A DNA stretch of 46,356 bases, taken from assembly GCA_015491615.1 (NCBI GenBank), contig WFVN01000288.1, positions 1 through 46,356 of the forward strand. Reading direction: 5' to 3'. The position numbers were made by a program, and so were the translations under genes. Position 1 is the stretch's first letter. Each line of letters starts with the position of its first letter. The stretch comes from Gammaproteobacteria bacterium (GTDB lineage Bacteria; Pseudomonadota; Gammaproteobacteria; S012-40). The notes below the pieces were generated by a model that was not told the DNA's origin, searched no databases, and was given only the letters and a program-made list of their open reading frames with translations. This document shows positions 17,864-25,028 of the stretch, in pieces.

Positions 17864-20062
17864 ATGTATTTAAACCATTTCTCCCTTGCTCGCGCACCCT
17901 TCGACTTCCTGCTGGAACCCGATCTCACCTACTGGAGTCCGGGTCTGAAGGCACTCTGGACGGAAGTGACCCGAGGCCTCGGCAATGGTCGCAGCCCCCA
18001 GTTCGTCGTCGCCCGACCCGGATGCGGGAAGTCGTTCTTCCTCCACTTGCTCGCCCTGCACAGCATCGAACAGGGACATAACTGCGCCTACATCGACGTC
18101 GCTGGCCAGCGCGCCGACCTGTTTGAATCGCTCTCCCTCGCCTACGGGCTGGAATACCCTTCCCAGAGTGAGGAACAGTATCTCACATGGTTCGAGAGCT
18201 TCCTCGCCTCGTCACGCCTCGGGGGCATCCAGAACGTCCTGTTGCTGGACAACGTCCACCGCATGGACTCCCAGGCTCTACAGAAACTGGTCTATTTGAT
18301 CAAGATCCGTATCGACAATACCCCTTTGCTCCACGTGGTGGCGACCCTCAGTGAAAAGGAAGACCAAGAAGCCTTGGAGTTGCTCACCGCCAACCAGGTC
18401 TCCGCGAAGCCACTCCTCCTCCCCCCCCTGGACGTGGCGCACACGGGTGCCTACATCACCCACCGCCTCAAAGCCGCCGGACACGACAACGGAGACCTTT
18501 TCGACGATGACGTGGTGGAGTGGCTCCATGCGCGCTCGCGCGGCATTCCCCGCGAGATCAATTATTACGCCGACTTGTTCATGACGCATGCCTACCTGCG
18601 GCACCAGCGACGGATCCATACCCGACTCGTTCAATTGGTGGATCCCACCGACAACACCCGCAAGCCGAAGGAGACCCACCCCGGGATCGTCGTCGAACGA
18701 CCGAAGCCGTCCACCTCCCCCCGCGGGGGTACGAGCGAAACCATAGGAGGCAAGACGACGCCCGATGAGGGCATCGCCACGGTGAAGTCGTCTCCGCCCC
18801 GCCCCACCCACGAAAGGCAAAAATCGGGGGGAACGGCCGAGCCATCCCGAGCGACCGAACCGACAGTGGCCGACGAGCCCAGATCTTCGTCCAAGGCCAA
18901 GTCCACCAGAGGGCGACCCGAAGTAGGGAAAGGCAACCCACGACACACGGACGAAGGCAAAGGCACGCGAACGACGAACGACACGAAACAACCCTCGCCG
19001 CCTCCCCCTACGGCCGAGAGCCCTGTTTCTTCCACCTCCCGACCGGAAAATGAAGCACCGGCCGCCAATCGCCGAGGTTTGTTCCTCGCCGCAGCCGCTC
19101 TCGTCATGCTGGTCTTGGCCGGCCTCGTTCTGTTGCAGAGCGACGAAACCAGAGACGTCCCCCCTCCGCAGGCGGTAGCGGAAACTTCTCCAGGAGAACG
19201 TCCCAATACCCCCATCCCGGTAACCCGTACGCCGCCCGCCCAACCTGAGGGACGGTCCGAAACCGAAACCGGGGGACAACCCCCCAGCCGCGTGGCCAAG
19301 CAAGAGGTGACGACCCAACCGGTGGAACAACCGGTCAAGACAGCGCCAACTTCACCTGCTGCCCCCCGAACGCGGACGGATGAGAAACCAACTCCTCCCG
19401 TAGCGACTCCTGCACCCGAGACGAAACCGCGCATTGAAGAGCCGAGGAAACCAGCAACCCTCGTCGCCAAGGCTGAGCCGCCCCTCGAAACCGCCGCGGC
19501 GCCCCCGGGAGAAACGGTGTCGTCTCCTCCACCCTCGCCCCGTCTTTCCGAAGCCGCGAAAGAGCGCGATTCACAAATACCAGCGGCGCCCGTCGCCGAT
19601 AGCGAGACAGAAGTCGCTCCGGAGGGACACACGCCTACGGAAACGGACTCCGAATTCGCCAGTTTCGTCCCTGCGCCCGATGGCCAGGATCCGTTGCTGG
19701 CCGTGCAGGCCTTGGACAACCTCGTCCACCGTTTCCAATGGGCTTACGAAAATGCCGACGAACACGTCCTTGCAGAGATTTTCGACCCCAACATTCGCAC
19801 CAACGAAAACAGCGGTCGCGACGCCATCCTCAACGAATACGGCCAGTTCTTCCGCGTCACCCAAACCCGTCGCTTGGCAATCGGTCCCCTCGAATGGCAG
19901 ACTTCCGGTATGGTTTCCACCGGGGTGGGACGCTTTACCGCCCATGTAGTGACCAAGAGGGGCAAGGAACGCACCTTCACCGGCACGTTGACCATCGAAG
20001 CCATCGCCACCCCCGCGGGCCGTCCCAAGATCACGGCCCTTTACTACCGATACGATAGCTGA
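17864..20062 (+). CDS. ExeA/GspA-like AAA ATPase anchored in the inner membrane, with a C-terminal NTF2-like domain
   Basis: A 732-residue three-part protein. Residues 1-262 are a cytoplasmic AAA ATPase of the ExeA/GspA/MshM type, with Walker A ARPGCGKS (50-57), Walker B LLLDN (126-130) and a C-terminal small domain (RSRGIPREINYYADLFMTHA). A Pro/Thr/Lys-rich linker leads to one membrane helix (about 405-425). Then comes a long, presumably periplasmic, Pro-rich spacer, and finally a domain at 609-732 with the helix-strand pattern of NTF2/SnoaL-like folds (AYENADEHVLAEIFDPNI, GRDAILNEYGQFF). Classical ExeA carries a peptidoglycan-binding domain here instead. Five bases separate it from the beta-barrel gene, so they form an operon. 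No clear Shine-Dalgarno precedes ATG 17864. Confidence 0.85.
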   Translation: MYLNHFSLARAPFDFLLEPDLTYWSPGLKALWTEVTRGLGNGRSPQFVVARPGCGKSFFLHLLALHSIEQGHNCAYIDVAGQRADLFESLSLAYGLEYPSQSEEQYLTWFESFLASSRLGGIQNVLLLDNVHRMDSQALQKLVYLIKIRIDNTPLLHVVATLSEKEDQEALELLTANQVSAKPLLLPPLDVAHTGAYITHRLKAAGHDNGDLFDDDVVEWLHARSRGIPREINYYADLFMTHAYLRHQRRIHTRLVQLVDPTDNTRKPKETHPGIVVERPKPSTSPRGGTSETIGGKTTPDEGIATVKSSPPRPTHERQKSGGTAEPSRATEPTVADEPRSSSKAKSTRGRPEVGKGNPRHTDEGKGTRTTNDTKQPSPPPPTAESPVSSTSRPENEAPAANRRGLFLAAAALVMLVLAGLVLLQSDETRDVPPPQAVAETSPGERPNTPIPVTRTPPAQPEGRSETETGGQPPSRVAKQEVTTQPVEQPVKTAPTSPAAPRTRTDEKPTPPVATPAPETKPRIEEPRKPATLVAKAEPPLETAAAPPGETVSSPPPSPRLSEAAKERDSQIPAAPVADSETEVAPEGHTPTETDSEFASFVPAPDGQDPLLAVQALDNLVHRFQWAYENADEHVLAEIFDPNIRTNENSGRDAILNEYGQFFRVTQTRRLAIGPLEWQTSGMVSTGVGRFTAHVVTKRGKERTFTGTLTIEAIATPAGRPKITALYYRYDS

Positions 20063-20067
20063 AGACC

Positions 20068-21276
20068 ATGCGTCTCTTCGCCCTCACGCTACTGCTGATC
20101 TTTTCCTCCCTCACTCATGCAAAAGAACCCCTGCGTCTCGCGGTGCTCGGCATGCCGTTGGATGAGCTGGAGGCGGAAATCGAAACGCCGCCAGCCCCCG
20201 CGCCGCAGCCTTCTCCACGGGCGCCGATCGCCCCTCCACCACCCGCTGTTCCAGCCCCTGCGGAGATCCAGCCTGCCGTTCCAGTGGTCGAAGACGACAG
20301 CGGTGACGCCGCCACTCCCTCACCTTCCGCTAGCGAGGCGGCATCGGCTGTCGCCCCCCAACCCTCTCCTCCCCCTGGTGACATGGCCTTGTTCCGAATT
20401 CTGAACGAGCGACGCCACGACTTTTATCCTTCCACTTTGGCCCTGCCCGTCTATGGCAACCAACAACGCTTGGATCCCGATCTGTGCTTGGCCCTGGCCT
20501 GGAACATGGACGCACGCTGGCAATCACGTCTGTGTTACACGGCCCTGTATGGAGAACTTGAGGAGCGCGATCGACGGAGTGGTGCCATGCTGGGTCGATT
20601 CAGCACCCAATGGGCAGACGGCCAACTGGACCTCGTCGATTACGTCCATGCCTTCGACGACGACTTCATGATCAGTGTCGGCTGGGTGGTCTCGCGCTAT
20701 CTCCTCGATTTCGACCGCACCGGTCAGTACACCGAGCTGGGCGGCATCCGTTACGATAGCCAGAGCACCCTCGCCGCCCTCACCAGCGGTCTACAGGTGG
20801 GCACCTATTTGCGAACCGCCGAAGGCTCCGTGCTGCGGGCGCGGGTGAGTCTCGAACCCTTTGGGCGCTACGATCTGAATCAGGCCTTCTTCGTGGGTAA
20901 CGACCTCTCCGCCAGCAATCGGCAGAGCGGCTCCAATATCGGCACCGTCGTTTCCCTTAGCTTTTCCGCTACGCGCAGAATCGCCTCCCGCCTGGAAGGA
21001 ACGGCAGAGGTGCGCTATCGCCATCTGCCTTACGCTTACGACACTCTCATGACGGCCCAGGTGGGCACCGATAAGATCCAGTTGGAAGATCGCTTCTCGG
21101 GCAGCGACACCCTCCTTCGCACGGGATTTCGTCTCGGAATTGAAGTGCCCTGGGCGAGCGTCTCTCCTTATGTGGAGACGAGCCTGTTCTATACCAGCCA
21201 TAAGGACGAGGCGGACAAGGAATATCTTTACTACAGCGGTTACCGCTTTTACCTGGGAGTCTCGAAGATTTTTTGA
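20068..21276 (+). CDS. Outer-membrane beta-barrel protein with proline-rich N-terminal spacer
   Basis: A 402-residue exported protein. A signal peptide of about 18 residues ends THA before KEP. Residues 35-110 are strongly Pro/Ala/Ser-rich and probably extended. From about 120 to the end, the sequence alternates polar and apolar residues with many aromatic ends (LGGIRYDSQSTLAAL, ASRLEGTAEVRYRHLPYAYD, WASVSPYVETSLFYTSHKDE) and finishes in KIF with a terminal Phe, the hallmark of barrels folded by the BAM complex. It follows the membrane ATPase after five bases and ends just before a terminator. Function is unknown. The paired Pro-rich spacers suggest contact between the two proteins across the periplasm. 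Confidence 0.85.
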   Translation: MRLFALTLLLIFSSLTHAKEPLRLAVLGMPLDELEAEIETPPAPAPQPSPRAPIAPPPPAVPAPAEIQPAVPVVEDDSGDAATPSPSASEAASAVAPQPSPPPGDMALFRILNERRHDFYPSTLALPVYGNQQRLDPDLCLALAWNMDARWQSRLCYTALYGELEERDRRSGAMLGRFSTQWADGQLDLVDYVHAFDDDFMISVGWVVSRYLLDFDRTGQYTELGGIRYDSQSTLAALTSGLQVGTYLRTAEGSVLRARVSLEPFGRYDLNQAFFVGNDLSASNRQSGSNIGTVVSLSFSATRRIASRLEGTAEVRYRHLPYAYDTLMTAQVGTDKIQLEDRFSGSDTLLRTGFRLGIEVPWASVSPYVETSLFYTSHKDEADKEYLYYSGYRFYLGVSKIF

Positions 21277-21296
21277 AGGGGGAGGGGTAGGAAACG

Positions 21297-21324
21297 AAAA
21301 AAGCGCCCGCAAAGGCGCTTTTTT
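21297..21324 (+). terminator. Bidirectional intrinsic terminator between the barrel gene and tRNA-fMet
   Basis: AAAAAAGCGCC and GGCGCTTTTTT form an 11-base perfect stem with a six-base loop. Six T follow the GC core on both strands, so it can end both the barrel-protein mRNA and the tRNA transcript coming from the other side. Confidence 0.9.
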
Positions 21325-21329
21325 GAAGA

Positions 21330-21406
<77 letters not shown>

Positions 21407-21419
21407 TCAGGATGGCCAT

Positions 21420-21449
21420 ATCCTAAACCAAAACGCTTTTGACATGCAA
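21420..21449 (-). promoter_or_regulatory. Promoter of tRNA-fMet
   Basis: On the minus strand TTGCAT (21444-21449) and TAGGAT (21420-21425) are 18 bases apart. The expected transcript start falls within a few bases of the mature tRNA 5' end at 21406. Both hexamers are close to consensus. Confidence 0.6.
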
Positions 21450-21491
21450 GCATCAATCCGGCCCGTCATATACATCGCCCAGGAGGCCCCT

Positions 21492-21791
21492 ATGTGGTAC
21501 ATGATCTTCGCCCAAGACCATCCGCATTCCCTGGAGAAACGCAAGGCCGCGCGCCCCGACCATCTGCGCCGCCTGGAAGCCCTGCGTGAGGAAGGGCGCC
21601 TTCTGCTGGCCGGTCCCTTGCCGGCGGTGGACAGCGAGGACCCTGGTCCAGCCGGTTTCACCGGCAGCCTGGTGGTGGCCGATTTCGAATCCCTGGAAGC
21701 GGCCCGGACATGGGCGGAGACGGATCCTTACAAGGCCGCCGGGGTCTATGCCCAGGTGGAGGTCTACCCTTTCAAGAAGGTCCTGCCATGA
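21492..21791 (+). CDS. yciI: YciI-family protein
   Basis: A 99-residue protein with the YCII ferredoxin-like fold: MWYMIFAQDHPHSLEKRKAA (conserved His and Asp region), RPDHLRRLEALREEGRLLLAGPLPA, SLVVADFESLEAARTWAETDPY and VYAQVEVYPFKKVL. The start at 21492 has a perfect AGGAGG (21481-21486) five bases upstream; longer readings are rejected. Members of this family have proposed hydrolase or dehydrochlorinase roles but the housekeeping function is unknown. Its stop overlaps the bolA start by four bases. The yciI-bolA-isomerase order is common in gammaproteobacteria. Confidence 0.95.
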   Translation: MWYMIFAQDHPHSLEKRKAARPDHLRRLEALREEGRLLLAGPLPAVDSEDPGPAGFTGSLVVADFESLEAARTWAETDPYKAAGVYAQVEVYPFKKVLP

Positions 21792-22069
21792 GTGAACGCC
21801 GCGAACGCATCCGTGAATGTCTGCAGGCGGCCCTCGCCCCCACCGTGCTGGAGGTGGAGGACGAGAGCCACCTGCATGCCGGTCATGCCGGCGCTCGCTC
21901 GGGCAAGGGGCATTTCCGTGTCACCATCGTCAGCGAGCGTTTCGCCGGCCTGCCCCTATTGCAACGCCATCGCTTGGTCTATGATGCCCTCGCCGACCTC
22001 ATGGAAAGCGATATCCACGCCCTGGCGATCCGCGCCCGGGCCCCTGAAGAAGCCCATCGAAAGGATTGA
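21788..22069 (+). CDS. bolA: BolA-family protein
   Basis: A 93-residue BolA protein. The conserved part includes LQAALAPTVLEVEDESHLHA, the GHAGARSGKGHFRVTIVSERF strand region and HRLVYDALADLMESDIHALA. The histidines around 28-33 and the C-terminal HAL are the positions used to bind Fe-S clusters with monothiol glutaredoxins in this family. BolA proteins act in iron-sulfur trafficking and morphology control. The ATG overlaps the yciI stop (ATGA) and the next gene begins four bases after its stop codon, so all three are co-translated. Confidence 0.95.
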   Translation: MSERRERIRECLQAALAPTVLEVEDESHLHAGHAGARSGKGHFRVTIVSERFAGLPLLQRHRLVYDALADLMESDIHALAIRARAPEEAHRKD

Positions 22070-22073
22070 ACCC

Positions 22074-22889
22074 ATGAAACGACTCTCCGCTTTGGCCCTG
22101 GGCGCCACTGTCGCCCTGTCCGCCACGTTCATGTCCGCCATCGCGAGCGCCGAGGACAAGGTTCTCGCCGTGGTCAACGGCGCCCCCATCACCCAGTCCA
22201 CTTTCGAACACTACAAACGCATGCGCCTGGGCCAGCGTGCCGGCCATTCCCTCACCGAGGATCAGAAGCGCAAACTCCTGGACGAACTGATCAACCGGGA
22301 ACTCATCTACCAGGACGCCCTGCGCACCGGCATGGACAAGGATCCGGAAGTGCAGAAGGAACTAGAGGAACTCAAGCACAACCTCTATACCAGCATGCGC
22401 ATTCGTCGCCTGCTCCAGGAGAACCCGGTGACCGAGCAGGCCATGCGCGAGATGTACAAGGCCCAGGTGCAGGAAGGGGCCGGTAAGGAATACAAGGCCC
22501 GCCACATTCTGGTGGAGAGTGAGGCGGAGGCCAAGGACATCATCAAGGAACTGCGCAAGGGCGCGGACTTCGCCCAGCTTGCCAAGAAAAAGTCCATCGG
22601 CCCCTCCGGCCAGCAGGGGGGGGATCTGGGCTGGTTCTCCGGCAGCCAGATGGTCAAGCCCTTCGCCGACGCGGTGGCCGAGATGAAGCCGGGTGAGTAC
22701 TCCCGCGTGCCGGTGAAGACGCAGTTCGGCTGGCACGTCATCAAGCTGGAGGATACCCGCGACGTGCAGCCCCCCAGCTTCGAGCAAGTGAAAGGGCAGA
22801 TCGAGACCATCGTCCAGGACAAGACCATCCAGGACTACATCCAGTCCCTCAAGTCCAAGGCGCAGGTGGAGATCAAGGCGCAGCCCTGA
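22074..22889 (+). CDS. Periplasmic PpiC-type peptidyl-prolyl isomerase
   Basis: A 271-residue protein with a Sec signal peptide (cleavage after SAIASA, about residue 26). A SurA-like N-terminal helical domain (VLAVVNGAPITQSTFEHYKR ... ELINRELIYQDALR) leads to a parvulin domain (about 140-235). That domain has YKARHILVESEAEAKDIIKE, the GGDLGWFSGSQMVKPFADAV core and QFGWHVIKLED, the usual rotamase motifs. A C-terminal helix follows. It is a chaperone-isomerase for proteins crossing the periplasm. It is the last gene of yciI-bolA-ppi and is followed by a terminator. Confidence 0.95.
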   Translation: MKRLSALALGATVALSATFMSAIASAEDKVLAVVNGAPITQSTFEHYKRMRLGQRAGHSLTEDQKRKLLDELINRELIYQDALRTGMDKDPEVQKELEELKHNLYTSMRIRRLLQENPVTEQAMREMYKAQVQEGAGKEYKARHILVESEAEAKDIIKELRKGADFAQLAKKKSIGPSGQQGGDLGWFSGSQMVKPFADAVAEMKPGEYSRVPVKTQFGWHVIKLEDTRDVQPPSFEQVKGQIETIVQDKTIQDYIQSLKSKAQVEIKAQP

Positions 22890-22910
22890 TCCGTGTCAGC
22901 CCGCGGAATG

Positions 22911-22943
22911 AACGGCGTACCCCGCATGGGGCACGCCGTTTTT
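22911..22943 (+). terminator. Terminator of the yciI-bolA-isomerase operon
   Basis: AACGGCGT pairs with ACGCCGTT and CCCC with GGGG, with one A-C mismatch and a GCAT loop, followed by TTTC. It lies between the isomerase stop and the convergent ligA stop at 22954. Confidence 0.85.
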
Positions 22944-22953
22944 CATGCCGTTC

Positions 22954-24990
22954 TCACTCCAGCGTCTCGCCCGCCTCGGCCTGGTGGAGCAGTTCCAGGA
23001 AGGCGGCCTCGTCCAGGGTAGGCACGCCCAGGGCCCGGGCCTTGTCATATTTGGAGCCGGGGTCGTGCCCCACCACCACGAAGTCGGTCTTGCGCGAGAC
23101 CGAGGAACTGACGCGGGCTCCCAGGGCCTCCAGGCGTTCCTTGGCCTCGTCGCGGGTCATGGAGTCCAAAGCCCCGGTGAGGACGAAGGTCTTGCCCTCC
23201 AGGGGGTTGGACCCCACCTCCGGCGCCCCTTCCTCCCAGTACACGCCGGCCTTCTTGAGCTTGTCGATGACCTCGCGGTTGTGTTGCTGGCGGAAGAAGG
23301 CGCGGATCTGCTGGGCCACCACCGGTCCCACGTCCGGCACTTCCATGAGTTCCTCCTCGCTGGCATTCATGATGCGCTCTAAGGAGCCGAAGTGGCGCGC
23401 CAGGGTGGCGGCGGTGGCCTCGCCCACTTCGCGGATCCCCAGGGCGTAGAGGAAACGGGCCAAGGTGGTGTGCTTGCTGCGCTCGATGGCTTCGAGGAGG
23501 TTCTGGGCCGATTTCTCGCCCATGCGCTCCAGGCCCAGGAGCTGCTCCTTGGTGAGGTAGTAGATGTCGGCCACGTCCTTCACCAGGCCCTTGTCCACCA
23601 GCTGGTCCACCAGCTTTTCGCCCAGCCCGTCGATGTCCATGGCGCGGCGGGAGGCGAAGTGGAGGATACGGCCCTTGAGCTGGGCCGGGCAGAAAAGGCC
23701 GCCGGTGCAGCGGGCGATGGCCTCCCCTTCCGGCTTGATGACCTCGGAGCCGCACACCGGGCAGCGTTTGGGCAGTTCCACGATCTTGGCGTCGGGGGGG
23801 CGGCGCTCCCTGATGACCCGCACCACCTCGGGAATCACCTCGCCGGCGCGGCGCACCCACACCCAGTCACCGATGCGGATGTCCTTGCGGCGGATCTCGT
23901 CGATGTTGTGGAGTGTGGCGGAGGAAACGGTGACCCCGCCCACGTGCACCGGCTCCAGCTTGGCCACCGGGGTCAGGGCGCCGGTGCGCCCCACCTGCCA
24001 GACCACGTCCAGGACGCGTGTGACGGCCTCCTCGGCGGGGAATTTGTAGGCGATGGCCCAGCGCGGTGCGCGGGTGGTGTAGCCCAGCTTCTCCTGCTCG
24101 TCGAGGCGGTCCACCTTGAACACGCAGCCGTCCATGTCGAAATCGAGCGACTCGCGCTTGTCCAGCATGGCCTTGTAGTAGGCCACCGCCGGCTCCACGC
24201 CGGTCACCCGGGTGCGCTCCTTGGCCACCTTGATGCCCCACTCCATGAAGCGGTCCATGATCTCGCTGTGTCGGCGGGGCAGCTCGCCCCCATCCACCTT
24301 GCCGAAGCCGTAGGCGGAGAAGTCCAGGGGGCGTTGGGCGGTGACGTTGGGGTCCAGCTGGCGGAGGCTGCCGGCGGCGGCGTTGCGGGGATTGGCGAAG
24401 GTCTTCTCGCCCCGTTTTTCCAGCTCCCGGTTGAGTCGCTCGAAGCCGGACTTGGGCATGTACACCTCGCCGCGCACCTCCAGGACACGCGGCCAGCCCT
24501 CGCCGATGAGGCGCAGCGGGACCGACTGGATGGTGCGTACGTTGTTGGTGACGTCCTCGCCCACGTAGCCGTCGCCGCGGGTGGCCGCCTGGGTGAGGAC
24601 GCCGTCCTGGTAAAAGAGACTCACCGCCAGGCCGTCGAATTTGGGCTCGCCGGCGTATTCCACCGCGTCCTTGCCCAGCCCCTCGCGCACGCGCCGGTCC
24701 CATTCGCGGAAACCGGCCTCGTCGAAGACGTTGTCCAGGGAGAGCATGGGGATCTCGTGGCGCACTTGGCGGAATTCCTTGGCCGGGGGCGCGCCCACCC
24801 GCTGGGTGGGTGAGTCGGGGGTGACGAGCTCCGGATACTGGGCCTCCAGGCGCTTGAGTTCCTCCATGAGTTTGTCGTACTCCACGTCCGGAATAACTGG
24901 AGAATCAAGGACGTAGTAGCGATAGTTGTGGTAGTTGATCTCCTTGCGGAGTTCTTCCACCCGGCGGCGGACGGATTCGGGTACGGCCAT
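22954..24990 (-). CDS. ligA: NAD-dependent DNA ligase
   Basis: A 678-residue ligase with the complete family layout. Domain Ia (YHNYRYYVLDSPVIPDVEYD) binds NMN. The adenylation domain has the active-site Lys117 in EPKFDGLA; Phe at the position after Lys is a variant of the usual KxDG. The OB-fold follows, then the four-cysteine zinc finger (CPVCGSEVIKPEG ... CTGGLFCPAQ), helix-hairpin-helix repeats and a C-terminal BRCT domain (about 595-675, GKTFVLTGALDSMTRDEA). It seals nicks in replication and repair. It lies directly after smc with 38 bases between them. Confidence 0.99.
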   Translation of the reverse strand: MAVPESVRRRVEELRKEINYHNYRYYVLDSPVIPDVEYDKLMEELKRLEAQYPELVTPDSPTQRVGAPPAKEFRQVRHEIPMLSLDNVFDEAGFREWDRRVREGLGKDAVEYAGEPKFDGLAVSLFYQDGVLTQAATRGDGYVGEDVTNNVRTIQSVPLRLIGEGWPRVLEVRGEVYMPKSGFERLNRELEKRGEKTFANPRNAAAGSLRQLDPNVTAQRPLDFSAYGFGKVDGGELPRRHSEIMDRFMEWGIKVAKERTRVTGVEPAVAYYKAMLDKRESLDFDMDGCVFKVDRLDEQEKLGYTTRAPRWAIAYKFPAEEAVTRVLDVVWQVGRTGALTPVAKLEPVHVGGVTVSSATLHNIDEIRRKDIRIGDWVWVRRAGEVIPEVVRVIRERRPPDAKIVELPKRCPVCGSEVIKPEGEAIARCTGGLFCPAQLKGRILHFASRRAMDIDGLGEKLVDQLVDKGLVKDVADIYYLTKEQLLGLERMGEKSAQNLLEAIERSKHTTLARFLYALGIREVGEATAATLARHFGSLERIMNASEEELMEVPDVGPVVAQQIRAFFRQQHNREVIDKLKKAGVYWEEGAPEVGSNPLEGKTFVLTGALDSMTRDEAKERLEALGARVSSSVSRKTDFVVVGHDPGSKYDKARALGVPTLDEAAFLELLHQAEAGETLE

Positions 24991-25028
24991 GTGCGTTCCT
25001 CTTGGTTCTTGATCTTCGGTCCCGGATT

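Noticed and set aside
21439..21474. Promoter for yciI formed by TTGACA (21439-21444) and TATACA (21469-21474)
   Set aside because: The spacing is 24 bases, too long for a sigma-70 promoter; the TTGACA overlaps the tRNA promoter on the other strand.
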